NCBI GenBank assembly: GCA_964442745.1
Contig: CAYUAI010000005.1
Coordinates: forward strand, 1 to 64,000
Origin: CAYUAI01 sp964442745
GTDB lineage: Bacteria > Pseudomonadota > Gammaproteobacteria > S012-40
DNA: 64,000 nucleotides
Reading direction: 5' to 3'
The notes beneath the pieces were generated by a model. It worked only from the letters and a program-made list of their open reading frames with translations. It was not told where the DNA came from and ran no database searches. The position numbers and the translations under genes are program-made. Below, piece by piece: positions 36,291-45,624 of this stretch. Every line of letters starts with the position of its first letter. Within the stretch, counting starts at the first letter, position 1.

Positions 36291-37468
36291 GTTTTAGCAT
36301 TATGACTCATTCGTTTAGTGTTAAACAGCAGATTTCCAGTCAAACGAATGGGCCGGATAAAATAATACAGAAATGCCAAAAAATTAGGCAGCGGAATATA
36401 ATCTCGATCTAATTCATTGGGCCGGATAAAAAACAGGATTCTATTCGGTCGTAACCCACAGATAAAGAGTTTGGCAAGAAAATTTGCGGTTAGATAACGA
36501 GTGTGTTGAAAATTTCGTTCGGCAAAAATTTGCTGAGCGAGTTGCTTAGCGATCCAGTTAATCGTGGATGAATGTTTGAAATTCGATGAGATTTTTTGAG
36601 TAGCCTCCTTGCTTAAAAATTCGTTAACGAGCAACAGTGTGAGATGAACTATTCGCTTGACGTTTAATTGTCTCGCCAGTTCATTAACTTGTTGCCAATC
36701 AAGTTGTGGGTGCGCGTTAGCTAGGTTGGCCACATCACATAGCTTGCCTAATGAATGCCAATTTTCTTTAAAAATATTAATACAGAGTATCACCAGGTGC
36801 GCGGAGGGGGTTAATGTTGGTACTTGCGTTCCATGTAGATTAACGGTGCCAATTGAGGTAAATAGCGGATTCGTGTCAAGTCGTAAATAATTGGGTGGAA
36901 TGCCAAAGTGAAGATCGATGCTGATGCCTTTTTTCTCATGCCATAGTTGTGCTTGTAGTGTTCTCGCTTCCTGTTTGCTGTCGTGTGACATGTGATGTCC
37001 GTGCTCGACCAGCAAGGCTTTAGCCTTTACATAGTGTGACGCTTTAACCAAAATATCGAGATCAGATATTTGTCGAAGTGTGACATCACCATAGGCTGAA
37101 ACCGCGAGTACCGGTCCTTTAAAAGACAACGCGACAATATGATGCTGTTGGAAAAGTTTTACTATTTTAATCAGCTCATCGGTTAACGATGCATTACGAA
37201 GCGTATTAGCGGTGTGTAGCTGTTGCAGATCATGCAATAACGAATCGGCAAGCAAGCTTGGGCAGTGTTCTCGTAGTTTCTGATTAAGGATCGGCAGTAA
37301 ACCATGTCGGAATGCCATATCAAACACACAAGGCCAATTTATTTCTGTTTGGCAAAGCGCTCGAATGTATTGTATTGTTTTAGGGGTTTGATATTTTGCA
37401 CAATATAATAATAGTTCGAGTTCAGCAGAAGCTTGCTCGGTTTTTTTTGGTGAGTGAGAGGATATCAT
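36287..37468 (-). CDS. Nucleotidyltransferase family protein (NTP_transf_5 type)
   Basis: A 393-residue protein with the family signature KGPVLAVSAYGDVTLRQISDLDIL around residues 116-140; DLD supplies the metal-binding aspartates. A second conserved segment, ISIDLHFGIPP, lies near residue 182, with the third acidic residue. This family commonly accompanies HprK-like kinases and PqqD proteins, which supports a shared system with the convergent kinase gene (4-base overlap of 3' ends). The likely reaction is transfer of a nucleotide to a protein, peptide or sugar; substrate unknown. The C-terminal half has aromatic and Arg-rich helices. Confidence 0.8.
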   Translation of the reverse strand: MISSHSPKKTEQASAELELLLYCAKYQTPKTIQYIRALCQTEINWPCVFDMAFRHGLLPILNQKLREHCPSLLADSLLHDLQQLHTANTLRNASLTDELIKIVKLFQQHHIVALSFKGPVLAVSAYGDVTLRQISDLDILVKASHYVKAKALLVEHGHHMSHDSKQEARTLQAQLWHEKKGISIDLHFGIPPNYLRLDTNPLFTSIGTVNLHGTQVPTLTPSAHLVILCINIFKENWHSLGKLCDVANLANAHPQLDWQQVNELARQLNVKRIVHLTLLLVNEFLSKEATQKISSNFKHSSTINWIAKQLAQQIFAERNFQHTRYLTANFLAKLFICGLRPNRILFFIRPNELDRDYIPLPNFLAFLYYFIRPIRLTGNLLFNTKRMSHNAKT

Positions 37469-37570
37469 GGTTTGTTAATTTCAAAATATTCAGGTGATAG
37501 TTCATGTTATCCTGCTAGTGCTTGAGTTGACAGTCTGCTGCAAGCTTATGTCTTGCTCGCTTTGTTAAAA

Positions 37571-38251
37571 TTACAGTGTATCAACAGATATCAATTCGAC
37601 ATCAAATATGAGGGTGCGGTTGGCAAGCGGGCCGTGTTCACCATACGCTAATTCGGGAGGGATGAATAATTGCCATTGATCGCCTTCTTGCATAAGTTGT
37701 AAAGCTTCGGTCCATCCTGCGATAACGCCACCCACGGGAAATGTCGCGGGTTTATTAGTTCGTTTTGAACTATCAAATTCATTACCATCAATCAATGTTC
37801 CAATATAATGCACGGTGACCGTATCATTTTGCGTGGGTGATTTACCCTTACCCTTTTTTAGCACTTTGTATTGCAAGCCACTGGGAAGCGAAACAACGCC
37901 TTGTTTATTTGCATTTTTAGTGAGAAACAATTTTCCTTCTTCGCGATATTCTTTGATGACTAATTGTTTCTGTTTTTGCTCTTCAGCGACGATTTTCTTT
38001 TTCAGGTTGGTTAGTGTGAGACGCATGCTGTCTTCGGTCATCAGGGTGGACTTGCCTTGCAGTGCGTCTTGAATGCCTTGGATTAGCGTATCGGGATTTA
38101 GTTCAACACCTTGGCGTTTGAAGTCACCACCAATTTGAAAACCGATACTGTAGCTGATTTTATCGTTTTCGGTTTTAATTGTTGTCTCATCGCCTGCAAT
38201 GGCATAGCTCAATGGTAGAATGCAAAGCGCTCTGATGATCAAGTGTTTCAT
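37571..38251 (-). CDS. FKBP-type peptidyl-prolyl cis-trans isomerase (Mip/FkpA-like)
   Basis: A 226-residue exported isomerase with a signal peptide (about 1-19, ending AIAG), an N-terminal helical dimerisation domain (about 25-110) typical of Mip and FkpA, and a C-terminal FKBP domain. The FKBP domain contains VTVHYIGTLIDGNEFDSS, FPVGGVIAGWTEAL and IPPELAYGEHG. Such enzymes help proteins fold in the periplasm, and Mip-like forms can sit on the outer membrane. It starts with a clear ATG at 38251. It is monocistronic. Confidence 0.93.
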   Translation of the reverse strand: MKHLIIRALCILPLSYAIAGDETTIKTENDKISYSIGFQIGGDFKRQGVELNPDTLIQGIQDALQGKSTLMTEDSMRLTLTNLKKKIVAEEQKQKQLVIKEYREEGKLFLTKNANKQGVVSLPSGLQYKVLKKGKGKSPTQNDTVTVHYIGTLIDGNEFDSSKRTNKPATFPVGGVIAGWTEALQLMQEGDQWQLFIPPELAYGEHGPLANRTLIFDVELISVDTL

Positions 38252-38429
38252 TGTGTGTCCCCATAAATTGTTACCAGAAAATTTTTTAGTTCAAGTTAAT
38301 CGTAAAGTGCATGATATCAATAAATCAAGTTGTATTGTAAAAATCGTTGTATGAAATGGCAATGAAAAATAATTGAATAAAAATCATTCATAACGATAGA
38401 TTGATAAAGCTATTGGTATCGATCATTCC

Positions 38430-38906
38430 TTAGATTCCACAGCATTTTTTATATTTTTTGCCACTATCACAATGACAAGGGTCGTTACGGCCAATTTTTT
38501 GTTGTCGCTGAGCTTGTGGGGTGGTGCCACTGACATAGAACCAGCCTTCTTTTTCTTTAACAAACTGGCTTTTTTCATGGAGTGTGTAGCGGGTTTTATC
38601 GACCTTGTAATGGGCTTTAAATTCGACGCTGCCTTCCACATCGTCCAATAAACCATCGGTTGTCTTAATAATACTAAGATCAAGCCAGGTAATCTTGGGT
38701 GCCATTTTTTTGGTTTTCTTTTTATTGAAATCGTTGCGAGTTTGTGGATGATGGGTACATTCTAAGTAATCGACATTGGCTAAGGTGTAAGCGGTATATC
38801 GTGAGCGCATTAATTGCTCGGCAGTATCGGGTTTTGCATCACCGCGAATAAAAGGATGGCAGCAATTAGCCAGCGGATTTTTTGAATTGCAGGGACACAG
38901 TGACAT
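38430..38906 (-). CDS. YchJ-like SEC-C motif protein
   Basis: A 158-residue cytoplasmic protein with an N-terminal SEC-C-like motif (CPCNSKNPLANCCHPFI, residues 4-20) and a C-terminal SEC-C zinc motif (GRNDPCHCDSGKKYKKCC, ending at residue 157). Both occur in the YchJ (UPF0225) family, which has an NTF2-like central domain seen here as the MRSRYTAYTLANVDYL helix region. Function is unknown; the SEC-C motif of SecA binds zinc and SecB or ribosomes. The start is ATG at 38906. Confidence 0.9.
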   Translation of the reverse strand: MSLCPCNSKNPLANCCHPFIRGDAKPDTAEQLMRSRYTAYTLANVDYLECTHHPQTRNDFNKKKTKKMAPKITWLDLSIIKTTDGLLDDVEGSVEFKAHYKVDKTRYTLHEKSQFVKEKEGWFYVSGTTPQAQRQQKIGRNDPCHCDSGKKYKKCCGI

Positions 38907-39124
38907 GGATTAAATCCTTAAAAAAATTGCCTAATGACACCAGTATTAGAAAAATGAGCTGGTATGATTAATCGGCGACGGGTGAAAACGGGTCAGGCCC
39001 ACTCCTAATCAAATTGAGTGTGTTGCCTCATGGGATCATTTTACCATGTTTTGTCTTGGGAGCTAAAGTGAGCCCCGGTTCCTTAACAACACTGATGGAT
39101 ATTTTTTTTGTGAAGTGGCTCATT

Positions 39125-41065
39125 TTATTTCGCTGATTTTTTTGGTTTTTTTGTTTGGCGTCGTCGTTTTTTAGCCGCCGATTTAGTGGTGTTAGTGGAG
39201 ATTCCTCGTAAGGCATGAGGTAGCAGGATTTTGCTTTGTTCTATTAATGCATGCAATGACTGGGTCAGAGGTTCCATAAAGCCCGCATAGCTGGCTTGAC
39301 GTGAGCTGATGGCATTTAACACCGATTCCCATTGTGCCGTCATGTCGGGTGTGGTGGCGGTTTCTGGTAAACTCTGAATGAGTCCGCGACCGGTTGGGGT
39401 GGCTTGAATTTGTTTACCTTGGCGCATTAAAAAACCTCGTTTGAACAACAACTCCAAAATACCTGCGCGGGTCGCCTCGGTCCCTAAGCCATCGGTTTCT
39501 TTTAAAATTTTTCGGATCGTCGTGTCCTTGACAAAGCGAGCGATGCCGGTCATGGCAGCAAGTAAAGTGGCGTCCGTAAAGTGTTTGGGGGGCTGGGTTT
39601 GTTTGTCCAGTAATTCACCTTGTCGGCAGTGGAGTGTTTCGCCGGGTTGCAGTGTGGGTAACTTGGGCGGGCTATTTTCACCAGCGACTTGGTTGGTTTT
39701 CAGTGGTTGGCTAAAAAGTTCTTTCCAGCCTAGCTTCAGCGGTTGATGTGCGGTTGCGATAAATAAACCCCCTTCAATCAAAACTTCAATACGCGTATCA
39801 CTGTATTCATATTTTGGGTAAAACTGGCATAAATATTGGCGAGCGATGAGTTGGTATATTTGCTTTTCGGATGGTTTGAGTGTGTTGCTGAGTTTTTTTT
39901 CTGTGGGAATAATAGCATGGTGTGCTTCTACTTTACTGTCATTCCATGCCTTGCTTTTAAGTTGGCTATTGGCTTGCTCTGCCGCCGTTTTTAGTTCACT
40001 GCTGTTGTTGCCAATGGCGTTAATGATACGCTGACACTGCTGATAATGTTCTTTAGGTAGGTAGCGGTTGTCAGATCGCGGATAGGTGATAAGTTTGTGT
40101 CGTTCATATAGATTTTGACAATGATCCAGCACTTGTTGGGCACTCATGGAAAACTGGTTTGCGGCATCGATTTGTAGTGAGGATAGATTATAAGGCAGTG
40201 GCGGTGACTGAGTTTTATTTTTCTTTTCGACTTTTTTTACTTCTCCGGGTTTATTGGTAATTCGGTTGACGACGTTTTCAGCGAGTTTTTTTGCTAGTAC
40301 TCGACCTTCTTCGTCCATATAGGGTTGGCAGGCTTCACTGGGTTGCCATTTAGCCTTGAACTGTTGATTGGATTGGGTTTGCAATATAGCCATGACTTCA
40401 TAAAATGGCTGGCTAATGAAGTTATCAATGTCTTGATCGCGTCGTACCACCAAACCCAATATTGGTGTTTGTACTCGACCCACCGATAATATGCCCTGGT
40501 AACCGACTTTTTGTCCTTGCAACGTATATGCACGTGTCATGTTGATGCCATACAGCCAGTCAGCGCGTGCGCGTGCTAGAGCTGAGGTAGATAATGGGGC
40601 AAATGTTTTGTTGTCTCGTAGTTGAGTGAGTGCGCGATTGACAGCACTTGGATTTAAATCATTGATCAGACAACGCTGTATGGTGTCACGTTTTTTACCA
40701 GAAACGCCAAGATAATCGATAACCAGGTCAATCAGTAATTGACCTTCCCGATCTGGGTCACCGGCATGAATGAGTTGGTCAGCTTGCTTAATCAGTTTTT
40801 TTAATACATTGAGTTGTTTTTTGGTCTTGCTTTTTGGTTGCAATTGCCATTGTTGTGGTATGATCGGCAGATGCTCTAATCGCCATTTTTTAAAGTTTGG
40901 ATGATAGCTTTCGGGTTCGGCTTGTTCTAATAAGTGGCCGATACACCAACTCACGCAATCACCGTTGGCGAGGCGAATATAACCGTCTTCTTTGTGATGA
41001 GGTTTTGCTAAGACATCGGCAATGGCACGCCCTAGGCTAGGTTTTTCGGCAATATATAGTTTCAT
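39125..41065 (-). CDS. topB: DNA topoisomerase III
   Basis: A type IA topoisomerase that decatenates DNA, usually with RecQ. The 646-residue protein has an N-terminal Toprim domain (EKPSLGRAIA near residue 5, then AGDPDREGQLL near 100) and the catalytic region with TYPRSDNRYLP near 328, which holds the active tyrosine. Past the core it has a short basic tail (KKRRRQTKKPKK), unlike topoisomerase I, whose end carries zinc motifs. Length matches E. coli TopB (653). It is divergent from the polyphosphate kinase 2 gene. Confidence 0.95.
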   Translation of the reverse strand: MKLYIAEKPSLGRAIADVLAKPHHKEDGYIRLANGDCVSWCIGHLLEQAEPESYHPNFKKWRLEHLPIIPQQWQLQPKSKTKKQLNVLKKLIKQADQLIHAGDPDREGQLLIDLVIDYLGVSGKKRDTIQRCLINDLNPSAVNRALTQLRDNKTFAPLSTSALARARADWLYGINMTRAYTLQGQKVGYQGILSVGRVQTPILGLVVRRDQDIDNFISQPFYEVMAILQTQSNQQFKAKWQPSEACQPYMDEEGRVLAKKLAENVVNRITNKPGEVKKVEKKNKTQSPPLPYNLSSLQIDAANQFSMSAQQVLDHCQNLYERHKLITYPRSDNRYLPKEHYQQCQRIINAIGNNSSELKTAAEQANSQLKSKAWNDSKVEAHHAIIPTEKKLSNTLKPSEKQIYQLIARQYLCQFYPKYEYSDTRIEVLIEGGLFIATAHQPLKLGWKELFSQPLKTNQVAGENSPPKLPTLQPGETLHCRQGELLDKQTQPPKHFTDATLLAAMTGIARFVKDTTIRKILKETDGLGTEATRAGILELLFKRGFLMRQGKQIQATPTGRGLIQSLPETATTPDMTAQWESVLNAISSRQASYAGFMEPLTQSLHALIEQSKILLPHALRGISTNTTKSAAKKRRRQTKKPKKSAK

Positions 41066-41288
41066 GAAATTTTTTTTGATCTGCTGATTAAAAACGATGA
41101 AACAATTTTAAAGAATTTGATAGGTTGTTGCAAAAGCTCTCAGGGGTTGGTCATGGCAATGAGCCGAGTGTGAGTTATAACTAACGATAAGGATTGACGA
41201 AAAATCGACACTCACCGCTAATATCTGAGCTATGCTAGTAGTATATTGACGTATCAAAAAATTGACAAGCAATAAGGGGGGGGAAGCC

Positions 41289-42842
41289 ATGTTTAGGACG
41301 GCAGAATTAGGGCAAAAACTTTCAAAGAAAGAATATAAAAAAATAGAACCTTTGTTGCGACAGGAATTGTTGGATTTGCAGATGCAGTTCAGGGTTGAGG
41401 AACGAACGCCCGTTGTTATTGTGTTCGCTGGGGTTGACGGGGCAGGCAAGGGTGCTACCGTTACTTTGCTAAATGAATGGATGGATACTCGCTGGCTAAT
41501 TAATCGGGCGTATCGTGAGCCTTCCGATGAGGAACTGGAGCGCCCGGAATATTGGCGTTTTTGGCGGGATTTACCACCCAAAGGACAAATGGGTTTGTTT
41601 TTAAGTTCCTGGTACTCGAAGTCGGTACTGGATAAGGCATACGGTAGCATTAGTGGTGCTGAGTTTGATAAATGTCTCGATCGCATTATTGCCTTTGAAG
41701 GTGCGCTGGCGGTTGATGGCGCTATTATTATTAAGTTTTGGATGCATTTAAGTCGAAATGCGCAAAAGAGGCGACTTAAATCCTTGGAAAAAGATCCGCT
41801 ATTGAATTGGCAAGTGACACCAAGGGATTGGGATCATTGGCGTTTGTATGATCAATTTATCGAAGCGGCAGAGCGTAATATTATGCGTACCAATACGGGT
41901 CATGCGCCGTGGTTAATTGTGGAGGGCACGGATGCACATTATCGTATTGTGACGGTGGCGACGGCCATTCGTGATGCGCTACGCAAAGGGCTCGATGAGG
42001 CTAAATGCACGGAACAACTTACGATCAATAAAAACATTGATCAACAAGCCATGCATGGACAACTAAAAGAGCAATTCCCCGCGAGTCATGTTCACACGTT
42101 AACGTTGTCGCGTACGACGGTATTATCAGAGCTCGATTTATCGCAGGCCTTGACAAGAGATAAATATAAAACGCAGTTAAAGAAATACCAGGCTAAATTA
42201 AGCTTGTTGCATCGGCAGGCATTTGATCATGGCATTTCAACGATTCTGGTATTTGAAGGTCCTGATGCCGCCGGTAAAGGGGGCGCTATAAGGCGTATCA
42301 TATCGGCGCTTGATCCTCACATCTATCGAGTTTTGCCGTTTGCTGCACCGACCGATGAAGAACGTGCCCAACATTATTTGTGGCGTTTTTGGCGGCATTT
42401 ATCACGTGCCGGGCATGTGACGATTTTTGATCGAAGTTGGTATGGCCGAGTATTAGTTGAGCGAGTGGAAAATTTTGCCACTGAGGATGAGTGGCGCCGA
42501 GCGTATGCTGAGATCAATCACTTTGAAGAACAGTTAATTGAGCGTGGTATCGTGTTGGTAAAATATTGGATTCATATCGATGAAGATGAACAATTGGCTC
42601 GTTTTAAAGTGCGGGAGCAAACGCCGCATAAGAGCTGGAAGTTGACTGACGAAGATTGGCGAAATCGTGAAAAATGGAATGATTATGAAGCGGCCGCTCA
42701 TGATATGGTGCAATATACCAGTACTCATTATGCGCCATGGGTGTTGGTCGAAGGTAATAATAAACCGTTTGCCAGAATTAAAGTGCTTAAGGCATTATGT
42801 GATAAGTTAGCTGCCAGTTTGAAGCACTGCGTTGGTGATTAG
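41289..42842 (+). CDS. Two-domain polyphosphate kinase 2 (polyphosphate:AMP phosphotransferase type)
   Basis: A 517-residue cytoplasmic enzyme made of two PPK2 domains. The first P-loop is AGVDGAGKG (47-55) and the second is EGPDAAGKG (about 318-326), each followed by a DRSWY- or SSWYSK-type segment and an RFW-R lid. The duplicated form (class II) phosphorylates AMP to ADP using polyphosphate and can help remake ATP. The ATG at 41289 is preceded by a run of eight G at 41276-41283 that forms part of the Shine-Dalgarno, so slippage there would change ribosome binding. The next gene (DUF2835) begins two bases after the stop and is co-transcribed. Confidence 0.93.
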   Translation: MFRTAELGQKLSKKEYKKIEPLLRQELLDLQMQFRVEERTPVVIVFAGVDGAGKGATVTLLNEWMDTRWLINRAYREPSDEELERPEYWRFWRDLPPKGQMGLFLSSWYSKSVLDKAYGSISGAEFDKCLDRIIAFEGALAVDGAIIIKFWMHLSRNAQKRRLKSLEKDPLLNWQVTPRDWDHWRLYDQFIEAAERNIMRTNTGHAPWLIVEGTDAHYRIVTVATAIRDALRKGLDEAKCTEQLTINKNIDQQAMHGQLKEQFPASHVHTLTLSRTTVLSELDLSQALTRDKYKTQLKKYQAKLSLLHRQAFDHGISTILVFEGPDAAGKGGAIRRIISALDPHIYRVLPFAAPTDEERAQHYLWRFWRHLSRAGHVTIFDRSWYGRVLVERVENFATEDEWRRAYAEINHFEEQLIERGIVLVKYWIHIDEDEQLARFKVREQTPHKSWKLTDEDWRNREKWNDYEAAAHDMVQYTSTHYAPWVLVEGNNKPFARIKVLKALCDKLAASLKHCVGD

Positions 42843-42844
42843 AA

Positions 42845-43078
42845 ATGGGCGAAACAAAAACGAATCATTATCAATTTTCCATGGCATTATCTGCTTATCA
42901 ACTAGAAGCGTACTATGAGGGTAACGTGAAAAATGTAGTGGTGACCTGTGATAATGGCCAAACCTTACAATTGCCAATTCATGTTTTTAGGCGTTATGTC
43001 ACTCGGATGGGGGTGCATGGACGCTTCATTGTCTATGTGGATGAAAATCATAAATTCATGCGGATTGAAAAATGTTAG
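42845..43078 (+). CDS. DUF2835 family protein
   Basis: A 77-residue protein of the gammaproteobacterial DUF2835 family: YYEGNVKNVVV, GQTLQLPIHVFRRYVT and GVHGRFIVYVDENHKF are its conserved segments, suggesting a small beta-barrel. Function unknown. It starts two bases after the polyphosphate kinase 2 stop and therefore belongs to that operon. Confidence 0.92.
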   Translation: MGETKTNHYQFSMALSAYQLEAYYEGNVKNVVVTCDNGQTLQLPIHVFRRYVTRMGVHGRFIVYVDENHKFMRIEKC

Positions 43079-43477
43079 TAATCTGTTCTCGAATCACATT
43101 TTGTCAGGAGAATAAGCGCTTAGTCCCCCTTTGAGAAAGTTATAATTCGTCTATCCATGTTGTTTGGCGCTGCGGCGATTTTCTTACCAGTCGTGGCTCG
43201 CATTTCTGCAGGCTCAGGTTTGGCCATGTCCCGCTTAGGAATGGGCACGCATATAACCTCCCGGTTTCGCTTCCCATCTTCCGCCTGTCTTCGCCCGTTC
43301 TTCAAAGTTTCCGCTTCCGCTCCTCGCCTAAAGCGCCTACTGTTGGTACCTACTTCTCTGTAGGCAATCACAAAAGCTCGAAATAGAACGACGATTCCTG
43401 CACTTTTGTTCACTCAGAACGAACGAAAACAAACCCAATCTGGGTGCCAAGCAGGGAAATTATTACATACCCATTCC
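43079..43477. other. Intergenic region at a base-skew switch, unresolved frame on minus strand
   Basis: About 400 bases. It is richer in GC than its surroundings and contains a 97-codon minus-strand frame (43120-43413) with Arg/Glu-rich content that I do not recognise and cannot support. The CAGAACGAACGAAAACAA motif near 43412-43429 resembles one near 3459. To its left G exceeds C on this strand, to its right C exceeds G. I searched for a dif-like site by eye and found none. Confidence 0.35.
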
Positions 43478-44314
43478 TTAGAGCTCCAATAAAGCCAACA
43501 CGGCCTCTAAATCGGAATAATTTATTGTAAAATTCGCCTGTGCTTGTACGGCTGGCTTAGCTCGATAAGCAATCCCTAAATCTGCGGCTTTCATCATTAA
43601 CAAATCATTGGCACCATCCCCCATGGCAATCACTTGATTGCGAGTTGGCGATAAATTTTGCTTTTTATCTAGCAGAAAAGCGGCTTTAGCCTCACCACCA
43701 ACAATATGGCCCAACACCTTACCCGTTAATTCTCTATTGATAATTTCAAGCGTATTCGCCAGGGTATAATCCAATCCTAAGCGATCTTTTAAACGATCGG
43801 TAAAAAAAGTAAAACCCCCCGATACTAGCGCCGTTTTAATTCCGTGCTGTCGTAACCCGCGCATGAGCGTTTCCGCCCCTGGATTTAATTGAAGGCGTTC
43901 TTCATAAACTTGATGTAACACCGACTGGTTCAGCCCTTTTAATAAGGCGACACGTTGCGTTAAAGACTCGGCAAAGTCCAGCTCACCTCGCATGGCTGCT
44001 TCAGTCACGGCGGATACTTGTGGTTTAAGCCCGGCAAAGTCAGCGATCTCATCGATACACTCAATATTAATCAAGGTAGAATCCATGTCCGTTACCAATA
44101 ATCCAACCTGCTCATTACGAAATGCGGAAGGAATTAAATTGACATCCATTTGCAAGCTATGACTGATACGATGCAACGGCTGTTGCGTTACCATTTCCCT
44201 AGTATGGATCACATAGCTATTATTTCTTTTTATATAACTCGTCGATAATGTCTCAGCAAAACGGCGCAGTGCCACTTCTGAAACTTTTCGCCCTTGCACG
44301 ATTAGTTTATTCAT
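43478..44314 (-). CDS. serB: Phosphoserine phosphatase
   Basis: SerB makes serine from phosphoserine, the last step of the phosphorylated pathway. The 278-residue protein has an N-terminal ACT-like part (about 1-65), then the HAD catalytic motif DMDST (76-80, nucleophile Asp76), the SGGFTFF motif II region near 160, and AMGDGANDLLM near 235 with the last aspartates. The ATG at 44314 (MNKLIVQGR) is preferred over an upstream TTG. Confidence 0.95.
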   Translation of the reverse strand: MNKLIVQGRKVSEVALRRFAETLSTSYIKRNNSYVIHTREMVTQQPLHRISHSLQMDVNLIPSAFRNEQVGLLVTDMDSTLINIECIDEIADFAGLKPQVSAVTEAAMRGELDFAESLTQRVALLKGLNQSVLHQVYEERLQLNPGAETLMRGLRQHGIKTALVSGGFTFFTDRLKDRLGLDYTLANTLEIINRELTGKVLGHIVGGEAKAAFLLDKKQNLSPTRNQVIAMGDGANDLLMMKAADLGIAYRAKPAVQAQANFTINYSDLEAVLALLEL

Positions 44315-44581
44315 TGTTTTAATTTTCCGCCCAAACCCATTCAATCCGCTGGAATAATTTCATCGTTACAAAATATCTTGACCATGGTACTCTAAGCTGT
44401 TGAGAATGTTAAATAGAACATCCTGTCGTTAAGGCTAAATCAATAAATATAATGGTAGCTTACAACGGCATACGTCTGTATTTTAGGCGCTTCAGTGCAT
44501 ACACTTAAATAAAAATATAAAGTATAGACGATGTGGTCTGCCGCTTATCGTTCTATAAAAATAACTAATTGGGGAGTTTTT

Positions 44582-45559
44582 ATGAAATCTATAAACAAAG
44601 TCCTAGGTGCGATACTCATCGCAACAGGCCTTAGCTTCGCTAGTCAAGGTATCACCGCCAGCTCAGTAAAAAAAACCGATGCAGGGCATGGACATGACTA
44701 TCGCACATTCCATGTTGACGGTCATATCGATTACGGCCAAATCGGCGATTCCTACAACGCGGACTTGGTGATGTATTTAGCAGGCAACCAGTTCATGGTC
44801 ATGGAAGAACTGATTCAAGATTTCCAAAAAAAATATCCCAAGGTGAAAACTGTTTATGTTGAAACTATACCTCCCGGTCAAATATTGAAAAAACAAATCC
44901 TCAAACAAGGGGAAATCGATGACCAAAAAACTAATCAAAATCCAGACCTGTTTGCCAGTGTTAACCTTAAGCATCTTAAAAAACTTAAAAAAATTGACAA
45001 AATGGATGATTATATGATTTACATCCATAATAAACTCGAACTCATGGTCGCCGAAGGCAATCCGAAAAATATCCAAGGACCGAAAGATCTTGGACGAGAT
45101 GACATCATCCAATCACATCCTAATCCGCTCACCGAGGGTATCTTTAAATTCTATGGCTCAGAAATGTTAAAAGATCTTGGTCTGCATCAAAAAGTGACCG
45201 GTGGTAAACAGTGCAAAGCATGCTGGGCTGTTGAAGGAAAAACCTGGTTTACCGCCCGCCACCACCGCGAAACCCCACACCGTATTGAGAATGGTCAAGC
45301 CGATGTGGGTATCGTCTGGACCTCAGAAGTCAAACACGCCCAAGCAGAAAATCGCGCCATCGAAGGCGTTGCCATCCCTGCACCGTATAACAAACAAGAC
45401 AAAGTTGGCTACGCAATCGGTCGACTAACATCAGCTAAAAACCCAAGCAATGCGCAAAAATATATCGATTATTTAGCCAGCGATGCCGCCCAAAGCATCT
45501 ATGAGAAATACGGTTTTGTCAAAGCAACAAGCAAGGAACTCACGCTAAAACCACTTTAA
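44582..45559 (+). CDS. Orphan periplasmic substrate-binding protein (ModA/SBP_bac_11-like)
   Basis: A 325-residue exported protein with a signal peptide (about 1-25, ending ITAS) and a His-rich start of the mature chain (GHGHDYRTFHVDGH). The type II periplasmic-binding fold is visible as ADLVMYLAGN near 61, ELMVAEGNPKNI near 155 and the ADVGIVWTSEV segment near 255, resembling ModA-like proteins for molybdate or other oxyanions. A CKACW cysteine pair near residue 215 is unusual. GGGGAG just before the ATG supports the start. No ABC permease or ATPase lies beside it. Moco genes occur 36 kb away, but the ligand cannot be read from sequence. Confidence 0.8.
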   Translation: MKSINKVLGAILIATGLSFASQGITASSVKKTDAGHGHDYRTFHVDGHIDYGQIGDSYNADLVMYLAGNQFMVMEELIQDFQKKYPKVKTVYVETIPPGQILKKQILKQGEIDDQKTNQNPDLFASVNLKHLKKLKKIDKMDDYMIYIHNKLELMVAEGNPKNIQGPKDLGRDDIIQSHPNPLTEGIFKFYGSEMLKDLGLHQKVTGGKQCKACWAVEGKTWFTARHHRETPHRIENGQADVGIVWTSEVKHAQAENRAIEGVAIPAPYNKQDKVGYAIGRLTSAKNPSNAQKYIDYLASDAAQSIYEKYGFVKATSKELTLKPL

Positions 45560-45587
45560 AAAATCCTTCGGATTGATATCTATCAGC

Positions 45588-45624
45588 AAACCACTGCCAA
45601 TCATCCCATTTTGCAGTGGTTTTT
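45588..45624 (+). terminator. Rho-independent terminator of the binding-protein gene
   Basis: Ten-base arms AAACCACTGC (45588-45597) and GCAGTGGTTT (45613-45622) pair perfectly and end in a T-run. It follows the binding-protein stop by 28 bases. Confidence 0.85.

Noticed and set aside
43120..43413. 97-codon minus-strand frame between the DUF2835 gene and serB
   Set aside because: Arg-rich content typical of antisense reading of GC-richer DNA; no start signal and no family. Kept only as an unresolved stretch.
43079..44581. dif-like XerCD site near the skew switch
   Set aside because: No close match to a GGTGCGCATAA...TTATGTTAAAT type site was found by eye.
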